Assembly: GCA_016703335.1 (NCBI GenBank) | Contig: JADJCG010000001.1 | Location: 477,815-541,814 of the forward strand | From: Caulobacteraceae bacterium | GTDB lineage: Bacteria > Pseudomonadota > Alphaproteobacteria > Caulobacterales > Aquidulcibacteraceae | DNA: 64,000 bases | Direction of reading: 5' to 3' | In this document: positions 47,160 through 58,720 of the stretch, in pieces | How positions within the stretch are numbered: position 1 is the stretch's first letter | Layout of the letters: each line of letters opens with the position of its first letter | The notes under the pieces: generated by a model | What the model saw: the letters and a program-made list of their open reading frames with translations, nothing else | The model's database searches: none | What the model was told of the DNA's origin: nothing | Program-made: the position numbers and the translations under genes

Positions 47160-48526
47160 TTAGCGGCCAGCGCGGGGCGATCCATCAACAACACGCACTG
47201 CGGCGCGCCCGAAGTGCGGACCTCGCGCGCGCGCGCCACGATCGTGGCGGCGCGGCCCGCGCACGTATGGGCCCGGATTGTCCGCGCGCCAGCGATTGGG
47301 GCTCGGCAAAACGGCCGCGAGGCGCGCTGCCTGCAACGGCGTGAGATCGGCGGCGGCGACGCCGAAACGCGCGCGCGCGGCGGCCTCGATGCCGAAATTG
47401 CCGTCGCCGAATTCGATCGCGTTGAGATACGCTTCCATGATCCGGCGCTTGGGCCACATGAACTCGATCAATGCGGTGAAATACGTCTCGAACCCTTTGC
47501 GCACCCAGCCGCGATCCGGCCAGAGGAAAAGGTTTTTCGCGGTCTGCTGACTGATAGTCGAACCGCCGCGCATCGGCCTCGGCCGCGGCGGTTTGATCCG
47601 AGCGCGCCCTGGATCGCGTCGAGGTCGAAGCCATCGTGCTGGCAAAAGTTAGCGTCTTCGGATGCGATCAGCGCACGCACGACATGCGGTGAGATGCGAT
47701 TGATCGGCACCGGATAGTGACGGATCGTCTGCCCTTCCGCCGCGCGCTGCATCATCAGCACCGTCGATGGCGGATCGAAAAAGAGATACGCGAGCGCCCA
47801 CGTTACCGGCGCCAGCACGAACGCAACAAACAGCACGCTGATGCTGGTGATAAACAGGCCGTAGCGCTTACGGCGTTTGATGCGGCCGAGATCGAGATCG
47901 AGATTGCGCTTCGCATCACGACGCCGCTGGCGATCGCCGGGACGCGCCACCGGCTCCGGCATCGGAATTTCCGGCTCGCCGAACGGATATTCTTCTTCAT
48001 CGAACGCAGAACGTTGCGGCGCTTGGTAGGTGCGTTCGATCTGAGCCAACGGCTCTTCGTGCAATTGCTTCGCGGCGGCTTCGTGAATGCTCGGCGGCGG
48101 TTCAGCGACGGGCGGCTGCGCAGGCGGCTCTTCGTACGCGACCGGCGGCGGTTCTGGTTCGCGTAAACCGGCTCGGCGGTTCAGGCTCGGTGCACGCGGG
48201 CTCGGGCGGCGGTTCGCCTTCAACTGGCTCCGGTTCCCCAGGCTCCGCGCGCGACGCAACCTCTGGTTCAACGCGCGGGCAGGCTCGGGCTCAACGGCTT
48301 GGCTCTGGCGGCGGCTCGTGATGCGTTGCGGCTCAGGTTCACCTTGCGGTGCACGCGCCTCAATCACAGGCGCCGGCTCTTCAATCTCCGACGTAGCCTC
48401 CGCTTGCGTTTCGTCCTGCGGCGGTTCTGCGATGTCGGGTCGAGGCTCGGGCGCAGCGGTTTCTTCCGCGCGCGGTTCGGGCGTGGCGTCGCCTTCGTTC
48501 TTCGGCTCTTCCTCGTCCGGGTTCAT
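47160..48526 (-). CDS. mtgA: monofunctional peptidoglycan glycosyltransferase MtgA, extended N-terminus, frameshifted
   Basis: A GT51 enzyme that polymerises lipid II. ATG 48526 overlaps the queG stop. A charged Pro/Glu-rich cytoplasmic region of about 220 residues (MNPDEEEPKNEG onward) precedes one transmembrane helix (GLFITSISVLFVAFVLAPVT). The catalytic Glu lies in IASEDANFCQHDGFD. After a shift near 47575 come MRGGSTISQQTAKNLFLWP and WPKRRIMEAYLNAIEFG. Ordinary MtgA is about 230 residues, so the extension is unusual, though part of it could be altered by indels near 48180-48260. Confidence 0.82.
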
Positions 48527-49624
48527 CGATCCCATTCCTCGGCCACGCTCGCGTCCCCTTCGCGTGGCGCGCGGTTTGATTTGAGGCGCTCGAACGCCTC
48601 CGCGTCAAGCAACCGCCGCGCAGCCCAGATAGCCATTCCGCGCACAAGTGGGGATGAATCGCTCGTCAGATCCGCCGCTACGGGCGCCAGAGCCGCCTCG
48701 CCACTGTTGCCGATGGCGCACACAACGTTGCGCACGAAACGATCCCGGCCGGTTCGCTTCACCGGCGTACCCGCAAAACGCGCGCGGAAAGCAGCATCGT
48801 CGAGCACCGCGAGTTCGCCGAGCGGCGCCAGCCGCAGCTCATCGCGCATCGCCATGCGCGCCTCGCGCGATGTTTGCGCGAACTTGTTCCACGGACACAC
48901 AGCCAAGCAATCATCGCAGCCGAAGATGCGGTTGCCGAGCGCTTCGCGGAACTCGTGCGGGATCTGACCTTTGTGCTCGATGCTGAGATACGCGAGGCAG
49001 CGGCGCGCATCGAGCTGATACGGCGCCGGAAACGCGTTCGTCGGGCACGCATCGAGACATGCACGACACGAGCCACAATGATCCTGCTCGGCCGCGTCTG
49101 CCTCAATCTCAGCCACACTCAAGATCGCGCCAAGAAAAGCCAAGAGCCATGTTCGCGCGAAACAAGATTAGTGTGTTTGCCTTGCCAACCGAGACCGGCG
49201 CGCTGCGCCAATTTTCCATCAGCGGCGCGGTATCAACGAACACCTTCACCTCCGCGCCGCTCTCGCGCGCAAGCCATTGTGCGAGCTGCTTCAGCTTGCC
49301 TTTGATGACGTCATGATAGTCGCGCCGCGCCGCGTAGGCGGAAACGATGCCACTGCTCTTTTCTTGCAACAGCGCGATCGCGTCATCCGACGCGGCGTAG
49401 CTTTGGCCGACAATGATCGCGCTCTTTGCTTCGGGCCAAAGCGCTTGCGGATGCTCGCGGCGGTCTTGCGCCATCCAATCCATGTCGCCGTGACGGCCTT
49501 CGCGCAGATATTCCTGCAGCCGCGCGCCAGCCGGCCACGCTTGCGTGACCGAAGCGACGCCGATGGCGTCGAAGCCCAATGCTTGCGCGTGCTGTTTGAG
49601 GCGGGATGGATCCACATTGCGCAT
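48523..49624 (-). CDS. queG: epoxyqueuosine reductase QueG, frameshifted twice
   Basis: Last step of tRNA queuosine synthesis (epoxyqueuosine to queuosine, B12- and Fe-S-dependent). Start ATG 49624. The first part (LGFDAIGVASVTQAW to FVDTAPLME) continues in another frame as LAQRAGLGWQGKHTNLVSRE (shift near 49208 at an A-run), and a second shift near 49134 gives FLGAILSVAEIE and then the Fe-S clusters CGSCRACLDACPTNAF and GCDDCLAVCPWN. Both shifts look like single-base losses in homopolymers. Confidence 0.9.
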
Positions 49625-49672
49625 ATGGCGCAAGCGCTGGCCCGCGTCGATGCCGCTCTACCGCGACGCGTG

Positions 49673-52600
49673 TTAAGCGACGGCGGTCGCGGGCGCAGCA
49701 TCGCTCAGCGCGTGCTGCAGGCGCGGGATCATTTCTTGCGGGCAGATTTGCCAGAAGTTTCCGCGCACTGCGTCCCAGTTGGCGAGGAATTGCGCAGCGC
49801 GCGCGGAGCCCGGTGCGCTTGACATGCTCCGCGACAAGTTCCTTCAGCACGGCTTCCCCAATGCGATGACGCAAGGCGCTGCCAGATGATGGAATCTGGG
49901 TTCGCGCGATCGTTGAACGTGCCGTCCTCGTCATAAACGAACGCCATGCCGCCCGACATGCCTGCACCGAAATTGTCGCCAACGCTGCCTAGGATCGCGA
50001 CCGTGCCGCCCGTCATGTATTCGCACGCATTGGCGCCGGCGCCTTCGACGGTTGCCGTCGCACCGGAATTGCGCACCGCGAAGCGTTCGCCCGCGAGACC
50101 AGCCGCATGGAGACGACCAGCGGTTGCACCATAGAGGCATGTGTTTCCGATGATCGCGCCGGGCGTTTCGCCCTCCGGCGGCCGCAACGTGATGACGCCG
50201 CCGCTGAGACCCTTGCCGACATAATCATTCGCATCGCCCGTCACATCGAGCGCAATGCCTTGCACCAGCCACGCACCAAGGCTCTGCCCGCATGAGCCAT
50301 GCAGCTTCACACTGAGCTGCCCTTCCGGCAGCGCATCCTGCCCCACACGGCGCGTCACATGAGCTGATGCGCGCGCGCCAATCGCGCGCTGCGTGTTGCG
50401 AACGTTGAATACGAGTTGCTTCTTCTCGCCGCGCTCGAAGAAACCCGGCGCCTGATCGATGAATTCATGATCCAGCGCCTGCGGCGGCTCGTTGCGTCCC
50501 AGCTGCGTGCAATAGCTCGGGTACGGACTATCGACTCGCACCAGCAGCGGATTGAGATCGAGATCGTCGAGATGCTCGCTGCCACGGCTGATCTGCTCAA
50601 TGAGATCGGTGCGGCCGATAATATCTTCGAGGCGACGAAAGCCGATCATCGCGAGGATTTCGCGCACTTCCTCGGCGACGAAGCTCATCAGGTTCACGAC
50701 CTTGTCGGGCGTGCCCGTAAATTTCTGCCGCAGCGCTTCATCTTGCGTGCACACGCCAACCGGACAAGTGTTCGAATGGCACTGGCGCACCATCAAACAT
50801 CCCATGGCAACCAAAGACGCCGTACCAATTCCAAACTCTTCCGCACCAAGGATCGCCGCAACGATCACGTCACGGCCGGTGCGGATGCCGCCATCCGTGC
50901 GCAAGCGAACGCGGTGGCGGAGATTGTTGAGCATCAACGTCTGATGCGCCTCCGCGAGCCCCATCTCCCACGGAATGCCGGCGTACTTGATCGATGTCTG
51001 CGGCGAAGCGCCGGTGCCGCCCACGTGCCCTGAGATGAGGATCGTATCAGCGCCCGCTTTCGCAACACCAGCCGCCACCGCGCCTATGCCGGACTGCGCG
51101 ACGAGCTTCACGCACACACGCGCAATCGGATTGATCTGCTTCAGATCGTAGATCAGTTGCGCCAGATCTTCGATCGAGTAGATGTCGTGGTGCGGTGGCG
51201 GACTGATGAGTGAGACGCCGGGCGTTGCGTGACGCAAGCGCGCGATGAGTTCAGTGACCTTGAAGCCAGGCAGCTGGCCGCCTTCGCCCGGCTTGGCGCC
51301 TTGCGCGATTTTGATCTCGATTTCGCGGCATTGATTCAAATATTCCGCCGTGACGCCGAAACGGCCGGAGGCGATCTGCTTCACGGCGGAGTTGGCGTCG
51401 TCGCCATTTGGCAGCGGCTTGTAGCGTTCAGGATCTTCGCCACCCTCGCCGCTGACGCTGCGCGCGCCGATGCGGTTCATGGCGATGTTGAGCGCGCCGT
51501 GCGCTTCAGGTGAAAGCGCACCCATGCTCATGCCGGGCGTCAGGAAGCGCTTGCGGATGTCATTGACGCTCTCGATCTCTGCGATCGGCGTTGGGTTCAG
51601 CTTTTCTTCGCGCACTTCCAACAAATCGCGCAGTTGGATCGGCTGATTGAGGCGGCGTTCGCGAATGAATTCAGAGTATTTGCGATAAGCTTTGTAATCG
51701 CCTGTATCACACGCGCGCTGCAGTTGATGGATCGAGTCGGCTTCAAGCGCGTGACGCTCGCCACGCGCGCGGTAGCGATACTGACCGCCGATCGGAAGCG
51801 CCGTCAGCGTTTCATCATGCGCCTTCGCGTGCTGGTCCGCCGCTTCGAGCGCGATGCCGCCGAGGCCGATGCCTGAGATGCGACTGATGAGACCGGGGAA
51901 AAACTCATCGACGAGCGCACGCGACAAGCCGATCGCTTCGAAGTTCAAACCACCGCGATAAGACGAAATCACAGAGATTCCCATCTTAGAGATGATCTTC
52001 AGCAACCCAGCCTCAAGCGCCGCGCGATAGTTTGCCGCCGCTTGTTCAGTCGTGAGCTTTCCTGACAACCCACGCGCCACACGATCGGCGATCGTCTCCA
52101 GCGCGAGATACGGATTCACCGTCGTCGCGCCACAGCCAATGAGCACGGCGGCGTAGTGCGGATCGAGGCACTCGGATGAGCGCACTGTGAGCGAGCAAAA
52201 CGAACGCAGGCCTTTGGCCACCAGATGCGAATGCACCGCGCTGACGCCAGGATCATCGGGCAGCCGATACGATCCGGCCCTTGCGCTTCGTCGGTCAGCA
52301 CGATGTGCGAGCGTTTGTAGAACGACACCGCCTGCTCGGCTTCGCACGAATACGGATCAGCGCTTTGCGCAACGTTGCGCCCGCATCCTCACCTGGTTCC
52401 GGCGCCGGGAACGTGCAATCGATCCGCGCCACGTCATCACGCATCTCGCGCATCATGCGCGTGTACATGCCGTTGGTTAGGATCGGGCTCGACAGCACAT
52501 AAACGCGCGACTGGGTTTCATCCTGCGCCAGAATGTTGCCGAGGTTTTTGAAGCGCGTCGTCAGCGTCATCACCCGCCCTTCGCGCAGCGGATCGATCGG

Positions 52601-54208
52601 CGGGTTGGTGACTTGGCTGAAGTTCTGACGGAAATAATGCGAGAGCGGCCGGTTCTGCTCGGAGAGCACGGCGAGCGGCGCGTCGTCGCCCATCGAGCCG
52701 ATGGCTTCCTTGCCGTCTTCCATCATCGGCTGAAGCAGAAGCTCAAGGTCTTCCATCGTGAAGCCGGCGGCGGCCTGACGACGCAGCAGTTCGCCGCGAT
52801 CCGTGAACAGATCGTCTCCGGCCCTTCGAGCTTCTTATCGAGATCGATGACGTTATCGAGCCAGGCGCGATACGGGTGCGCCTTGGCCAGCTCATCGACG
52901 AGCGCGTCGTGATAGAAGATCTCGCCGGCGTGCGTATCAATCGCCACCATCTGCCCAGCGCCAATGCGCCCGCGCTCGATGATCTTGCGATCGTCGAGCG
53001 GGCACATCCCCGCTTCCGAACCAACTGCGAGCAATCCATCTTCCGTGCGCGCGTAACGCAGCGGTCGCAGCCCGTTGCGATCCAAACCCGCAACCGCCCA
53101 ACGGCCATCGAACATCGCCAGAGCCGCCGGGCCGTCCCACGGCTCCATCACCGCGTTGCAATAGGCGTAGAGCGCCTTGTGCTCAGCCTTCATCGTGCGC
53201 GACTTCGCCCACGCTTCCGGAATGAGTAGCGACTTCGCCATCGGCGCCGTGCGGCCAGCGCGCACCAGCAACTCAAACACATTGTCGAGCGCGGCCGAGT
53301 CCGATCCGCCCGGCTGGATGATCGGCTTTACGTCTTCTCGTCATCGCCAAACGTATCGGACGCCATGGGAATTTCATGGCTCTTCATCCAATTGACGTTG
53401 CCCTTCAGCGTGTTGATCTCGCCATTGTGCGCGAGCATGCGGAACGGCTGCGCGAGACGCCATTGCGGAAACGTGTTGGTGCTGTAGCGCTGGTGATAGA
53501 TCGCGACGGCAGAGACAAAGCGGTCATCCTTCAGGTCAGGATAGAACGTGTCGATCTGCGCCGCGAGGAACATGCCTTTGTAGATCAGCGTCTGCGCTGA
53601 GAGCGAGCAGACGTAGAGTTCGGGAATGTTCGACGCCAGAGCGCGCTTTTCGATGCGACGGCGCACGATGAAGAGATCGCGATCAACGGTGTCGTCATCG
53701 CGACCTTGCGGATCGTGCATCAGCACTTGTTCGATCTCAGGCCGTGTCGCGTTCGCCTTCTCGCCGATCTGGCTGATGTTCACCGGCACCTGGCGCCAGC
53801 CATAGAGCACGAAGCCGGCGCGGATGATTTCGCTCTCGACGATGACGCGCGCACGTTCTTGGGCGCCGAGATCGAGACGCGGCAAGAAAATTTGGCCAAC
53901 GAAAATCGGCCCGCCCTTCACCGCGTGGCCAGTGCGCGAAACTTGCTCAGCGAAGAAGTCGCGCGGGGCATCGATCAAAATACCAGCGCCGTCGCCAGTT
54001 TTGCCGTCAGCATCGACAGCGCCGCGGTGCCAAACCGCTTTCAGCGCCGAGATCGCCAACGTCACGACATCGCGGCGCGGTTGCCCGTCGATAGCGGCGA
54101 CGAGACCGACGCCGCACGCGTCGCGTTCTTGCTCGGCGCGATAAAGGCCATCGCGGTCAAGCCTGGCGCGCTCTCGCTCATAGCGCGCAATGTCTTCGGG
54201 CCGCTCAT
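49673..54208 (-). CDS. gltB: glutamate synthase large subunit, multiply frameshifted
   Basis: Converts glutamine and 2-oxoglutarate to two glutamates with GltD. The start overlaps the gltD stop (ATGA at about 54208). The N-terminal nucleophile is Cys in QERDACGVGLV. Pieces join at about 54190, 53336, 52815, 52340, 52258 and 49800-49860 and end with NWDAVRGNFWQICPQEMIPR, stop 49673. FMN/Fe-S core motifs (GEGGQLPGFKV, SGHVGGTGASPQTSIKYAGI, CHSNTCPVGVCTQDE) and the C-terminal alpha domain are intact. Reassembled length is about 1510. Confidence 0.92.
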
Positions 54209-55617
54209 TCCGCGGCCACTTTCGCGCGGTCTTGAATGTGAGCGTGCATCGCGTCGGCGGCGTCGCGCCCTTCGCGAATGGCCCAAACAACCAGAGATGC
54301 GCCACGTACGATGTCGCCAGCCGCATAGACGCCTGGTTCGTTCGTCGCGAATGAGATCGGGTCAGCCTTCACCGTACCCCAGCGCGTCAACTCAACGCTC
54401 CAATCGCTCAAATCCTCGGCATCGAAGCCAAGCGCGGCGATGATGAGATCGCCGGGGACTTCGTAGGCGCTGTCGGGTTGCTCCTGCGGCGTTTGCCGGC
54501 CGCTCTCGTCCGCCGAGCCAAGCTGCATGCGCACGGCCTTCACGGCAGGCGACTTGCCGGCGCGCACCGATTTCGGCGCCGCTAGCCAATCGAAATCGAT
54601 GCCCTCTTCCTCCGCGTGCGCCACTTCGCGCTGCGAGCCCGGCATGTTGGCGCGGTCGCGGCGATAGAGGCAGGTCACGCTTGCGGCGCCTTGGCGGCGC
54701 GCCGTGCGAACGCAATCCATCGCCGTATCGCCGCCGCCGATGACGACAACACGGCGTCCATTCGCGTTCAGTGAACCGCTGCTGAACTCAGCGACATCAT
54801 CACCAAAGCCAACGCGATTTGCCGCGATGAGAAAGTCGAGCGCCTTCACCACGGCGCGATCGTTCGGCGCGTTGAGCGGCTTTGGTTTGTAAACGCCAGT
54901 CGCGATCAGCACGGCATCGTGCTTGGCGCGCAGATCAGCAAAGCTGATCGTCTCGCCAACATTGCAGTTCAGTTCGAACTTCACGCCGCCATCGATCAGA
55001 CGCTGCGCGCGACGCTGCACGACCTCCTTTTCAAGCTTAAAATTCGGAATGCCGTAGATCAGCAAGCCGCCAATGCGGTCGTGGCGATCGTACACCGTCA
55101 CCTGGTACCCGCGTTGGCGCATGCGCTCGGCAGCAGCTAGACCTGCTGGCCCCGCGCCGATGATGCCAACACTCTCACTGCGCTCAGCACGCGGCGCGAG
55201 CGGCGCGACCCAGCCTTCACGCCAGGCCGTTTCAGTCAGGTATTTCTCGACAGCGCCAATCGTCACCGCGCCGTGCTCGCTTTGCTCGATCACGCACGCG
55301 CCTTCGCATAAGCGGTCTTGCGGGCAGATACGGCCGCACACTTCCGGCATCGAGTTCGTGGAGGCCGACAGCTCATACGCCTCGCGCAGGCGCCCCTCCG
55401 CCGTCAGGCGCAGCCAATCGGGGATGTTGTTCTGTAACGGGCAATGCGTTTGGCAGAACGGCACACCGCACTGCGCGCAACGCGAGGCCTGATCGGCCGC
55501 CTTTTGCGCAATGAAATCCGCGTATATCTCGTGGAAATCGCTGGCACGCGCCTCTGCAGTGCGCTTTTCGGGCATAACTTGCCCAAGAGACACAAATTTC
55601 TGCATGCGTTCGGCCAC
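54205..55617 (-). CDS. gltD: glutamate synthase small subunit
   Basis: NADPH-dependent flavoprotein feeding electrons to GltB. N-terminal Fe-S cysteines CAQCGVPFCQTHCPLQ and CGRICPQDRLCEGAC, FAD site VGIIGAGPAGLAAAERM and NADPH site VVVIGGGDTAMDCVRTA are intact. GTG 55617 (GGAGGGCG upstream) gives 470 residues; ATG 55605 is an in-frame alternative. A longer frame to 55959 is antisense to uppP. gltD-gltB overlap by four bases. Confidence 0.93.
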   Translation of the reverse strand: MAERMQKFVSLGQVMPEKRTAEARASDFHEIYADFIAQKAADQASRCAQCGVPFCQTHCPLQNNIPDWLRLTAEGRLREAYELSASTNSMPEVCGRICPQDRLCEGACVIEQSEHGAVTIGAVEKYLTETAWREGWVAPLAPRAERSESVGIIGAGPAGLAAAERMRQRGYQVTVYDRHDRIGGLLIYGIPNFKLEKEVVQRRAQRLIDGGVKFELNCNVGETISFADLRAKHDAVLIATGVYKPKPLNAPNDRAVVKALDFLIAANRVGFGDDVAEFSSGSLNANGRRVVVIGGGDTAMDCVRTARRQGAASVTCLYRRDRANMPGSQREVAHAEEEGIDFDWLAAPKSVRAGKSPAVKAVRMQLGSADESGRQTPQEQPDSAYEVPGDLIIAALGFDAEDLSDWSVELTRWGTVKADPISFATNEPGVYAAGDIVRGASLVVWAIREGRDAADAMHAHIQDRAKVAAE

Positions 55618-55783
55618 GAACGCCCTCCAACGGCGCAACGATGGGTTGATTCTTCCCTTTTGACCGGATTCTTCGCAGGTGCAAGAGAACCGATGATTCA
55701 GCACAGCTTTTGAGCCGCTTTGCCGCTTCCAGGAGCGCGCGACGCACTCCAAGGTCCGCGGCGCACAAATTGGGGGCAGCGAC

Positions 55784-56593
55784 TTGGACCTTCTCGATCT
55801 CGCACGCGCGGCGCTGCTCGGCATCCTGCAAGGCCTGACCGAGTTTTTACCGATTTCCTCGACCGGCCACCTCCTGCTCGGCGCGGACCTGATCGGGTAC
55901 GACGATCCCAGCGGCGTCTTCGTCGTCATGATCCAACTCGGCTCGATCCTGGCGGTCATGTGGCTTTACCGCCAACGCATCTTGGACGTGATCACCGGCC
56001 TGCCAACCAAGCCAGAAGCCCGACGGTTTGCGCTGATGCTGTTCTTGGCGTTTTTGCCGGCCGTCGTGATCGGCCTCTTCGCGGCCGACTATGTGAAGCA
56101 AGTCCTGCAAGAGAGCATTCCCGTCATCGCTTGGGCGCTGCTTATTGGCGGGGTCCTTATGCTGGCGCTTGAGCGCGCTGCGCCAAAGCCTGTCGTCTCC
56201 GACGCGGCGCAGACTCCGATCTGGCGCGCGATCGCTGTGGGATTTGCGCAGTGTCTCGCCATGATACCGGGCGTCTCGCGATCAGGCGCCACCATTTATG
56301 GCGGCCTCCTCCTTGGCCTCGATCGCAGGGCGGCGGCTGAGTTTTCATTCTTCCTGGCGATGCCAACCATGGTCGCGGCATTCATCTATGATTTCATCGA
56401 GGTGAAGGATCACATCGCGCCAGATCGCATTGCCGAAATCTCTGTGGGATTCATCTTCGCGTTTCTCTCAGCCCTCATCGTCGTGAAACCATTCTTGGAA
56501 TTCGTCACCAAGGTTGGGTTTGGGCCGTTCGCTTGGTACCGTATCGTGGTTGGCTTGCTTCTGATCGGCGCGCTCTCGATGGGATGGTTGTGA
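55784..56593 (+). CDS. uppP: undecaprenyl-diphosphatase UppP
   Basis: Recycles undecaprenyl pyrophosphate for cell-wall synthesis. 269 residues, eight helices. Catalytic motifs EFLPISSTGHLLL and MIPGVSRSGATIYGGLL are intact. It starts at TTG 55784 with GGGGGC ahead. Divergent from gltD. Confidence 0.93.
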   Translation: MDLLDLARAALLGILQGLTEFLPISSTGHLLLGADLIGYDDPSGVFVVMIQLGSILAVMWLYRQRILDVITGLPTKPEARRFALMLFLAFLPAVVIGLFAADYVKQVLQESIPVIAWALLIGGVLMLALERAAPKPVVSDAAQTPIWRAIAVGFAQCLAMIPGVSRSGATIYGGLLLGLDRRAAAEFSFFLAMPTMVAAFIYDFIEVKDHIAPDRIAEISVGFIFAFLSALIVVKPFLEFVTKVGFGPFAWYRIVVGLLLIGALSMGWL

Positions 56594-56632
56594 CGAAGCT
56601 CTATACGATCGGTGAAGGGGGAGGAGAAGCCG

Positions 56633-56806
56633 GTGGACGAAGCTGGCATCGCCTACATTCACGAAGCCGCTTGGCACGCCAAGCCCGGCCGCGAAGCCGC
56701 GCGCAAAGGCGATACGCCGACGATGACGCGCACGCAAGCTGTGAGCCAAGCCAACCGCACTGGCGAGACGGCGGACTTAGCCGGGCCGCACCATGCCGGA
56801 GCATGA
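56633..56806 (+). CDS. possible small hypothetical protein
   Basis: 57 codons from GTG 56633, with a strong GGGGGAGGAGAAG site. Reads MDEAGIAYIHEAAWHAKPGR and ends PHHAGA. Polar, no domain. The next small frame starts within its last codons. Confidence 0.4.
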   Translation: MDEAGIAYIHEAAWHAKPGREAARKGDTPTMTRTQAVSQANRTGETADLAGPHHAGA

Positions 56807-56891
56807 TTGGCGCGGCTGTCACGCCATCGTGCGCATCATCGAGGACGAATTTGGGATTAGGCCCGAGCACCTTTCGCCCGAACCGCGCTAA
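56793..56891 (+). CDS. possible very small hypothetical protein
   Basis: 32 codons, MPEHDWRGCHAIVRIIEDEF to PEPR. Start overlaps the preceding small frame by 14 bases, and its end overlaps the convergent membrane-protein gene by 35 bases. Amphipathic middle. Confidence 0.3.
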   Translation: MPEHDWRGCHAIVRIIEDEFGIRPEHLSPEPR

Positions 56892-57552
56892 CAACCGCCA
56901 TCACCAACAGCGCGACCCAGGCGACGGTGAAGCCTGCAGCCATGACGTTTGACAGCGCGACGTGATCATAAGCGGCGGCGGCAACTCCAAACGGCGGCAA
57001 CAGCAGCACCGCGCCTAAAATGTAGCGCGGCTTATCTGACGTGTAGCAAATGCCCGCGCAGAAGACGGCGTGCGCCGCAAGCAGTACAAACTTCGACCAA
57101 GCGCCAAGTTGCGAATATTGCAGCAATCCACCTGGCGCATCGAGCGTTTGCGTCAACGCAAGCAGCGTCGTGGTTTCAAGGTAGTCCGCCGCCGCTGCAA
57201 GCAACGAAACGCCAATGGCGATGATCACCAACGGCCGCTGCCAAACGCCGTTCGCCAGAAACAGCGCCGCGCAAATTCCAAACAGCGTGTACGCCGGGAT
57301 GAACGCCAGCATGTCGAGATGGTTGACCGCATCCCTAGCGTTGACGATCTGCGGTCGGCATGCACTCTCCGGCTCGCCGAAGATCGTGACCAGATCGGCG
57401 ACGTTGCGCGCGAACTCAAACTGCACAACCGCGTCACGCGCAAAGCACCCACCAGCGGCCGTGACTTCAGGAAGCATCGCGAATGCGACGGAAATCCCGA
57501 GCGTCACGAGGCCGGCAACGATCGTTGCAATCGCCCAGAAGCGCCCGCTCAT
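56857..57552 (-). CDS. hypothetical membrane protein
   Basis: 231 residues with six to seven hydrophobic segments, from ATG 57552 (overlapping the stop of the upstream gene) MSGRFWAIATIVAGLVTLGI. No family is recognised. It is cotranscribed with the NDUFA9-like gene. Confidence 0.7.
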   Translation of the reverse strand: MSGRFWAIATIVAGLVTLGISVAFAMLPEVTAAGGCFARDAVVQFEFARNVADLVTIFGEPESACRPQIVNARDAVNHLDMLAFIPAYTLFGICAALFLANGVWQRPLVIIAIGVSLLAAAADYLETTTLLALTQTLDAPGGLLQYSQLGAWSKFVLLAAHAVFCAGICYTSDKPRYILGAVLLLPPFGVAAAAYDHVALSNVMAAGFTVAWVALLVMAVVSAVRAKGARA

Positions 57553-58491
57553 GCCGGATTTTGCTTGGTCTGGAATTGGCCGTACGGGCGGAAGCGCCAC
57601 AGGTAGGCCGGCACAATTGCCTCGATGCTTTCCAGTGACGTCACGCCAAGATCCTGGATCGTGTGCGCGTTTGCATCGATGCCAACTACGTTGTCACGGC
57701 GTAGCATTGTGACCTGATCGCCGGTGATAGGCGGATCCCAGGGTAGCAACTTGAACGCAACGCTGGCGAGCAAACCCATCGGATGGGCGATCACTGTCGG
57801 CAGCGGCACGAGTGTGCGCGGACGGGAAATCTCTGTCGTGATGAATTGCAGCAATTGCTTGAACGTATAGGTGCGGGGCCCACCAAGTTCGTAGATGCGG
57901 CCTTGCGCTTCGCGTGTCTCGATCGCGGCAACGATCGCATCCGCGACATCGCCAACGAAGATTGGCTGAAACTTGGTCTTGCCGCTGATCAGAGGCATCA
58001 CCGGCAGCGTCGTCGCCATCTGGGCGAAGCGATTGAAGAACGTATCCTCCGGTCCGAACACCACCGACGGCCGCATAATCGTCGCCGTCGGCACAGCTTC
58101 CAGGACGGCGCGCTCACCGCGATACTTGCTGCGTGCATAGCGCGAACCCTTTGGCCCGCGCCGAGCGCGGACATCTGGATGACGCGCTTGATGCCGCGCT
58201 TTGCCGCCGCTTCCGCGAGAAAGTCTGGTTGCCGCCCTCGTACATCGTAGAAACGAGATTCACGACAGCATCGGCATCTTCGAGCGCGGCGTCGATTGAT
58301 TGCGGGAAGCGCACGTTGGCTTGCACCAGTTGCACCTGGCCTACATCGCCCATTACGCGCAGCTCGGGGCCAAGGTGCGGGCGGCGCATCGCAATGCGCA
58401 CGCGGTAACCGCGCTTTCCCAGCGCGCGCACAACTTGTTTGCCGATGAAGCCGGAACCGCCGAACACGACGACGAGATCACCAGCACTCAT
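57549..58491 (-). CDS. NAD(P)-binding complex I NDUFA9 subunit-like protein, frameshifted
   Basis: Atypical short-chain dehydrogenase. Rossmann start VVVFGGSGFIGKQVVRALGK at about residue 5. Reassembly across shifts near 58216 and 58155 gives LAEAAAKRGIKRVIQMSALG and YARSKYRGERAVLEA, then PTATIMRPSVVFGPEDTFF. Similar proteins are the NDUFA9 accessory subunit relatives in alphaproteobacteria; role in complex I or quinone/lipid metabolism is inferred. The stop overlaps the membrane protein gene. Confidence 0.82.
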
Positions 58492-58647
58492 ATGAAGCAC
58501 TCCATCAGCGAGGGTTCAGAGCGCGTACGCGATACTCGCAAGCTGAGGCTCGGAACCTTGTCTAGATGTGTCGCTATGAATGGTTCGACACAAATTGGCA
58601 ACCGCCCGGGAACCAGCGCGGCGCGGCAGCTTGGCTCATGTTTCTTC

Positions 58648-58671
58648 GGAACGATGCTGACGCGACGGGTT
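58648..58671 (+). promoter_or_regulatory. candidate EcfG (general stress sigma) promoter
   Basis: GGAAC, 16 bases, then GTT, about 50 bases before the ATG at 58721. This fits the alphaproteobacterial EcfG consensus (GGAAC-N16-17-cGTT) except the first base of the -10. Seen by eye only. Confidence 0.3.
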
Positions 58672-58720
58672 TGAAACAAATCAGAGGCCGAATGGCCCAA
58701 ACAGCACTGAGGAAGATACC

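Noticed and set aside
50416..51033. 205-codon plus-strand frame in gltB
   Set aside because: Antisense to intact glutamate synthase FMN-domain motifs.
58540..58650. Other GGAAC motifs upstream of the duplicated-domain gene
   Set aside because: Their -10 partners do not fit the EcfG spacing; only the 58648 element does.
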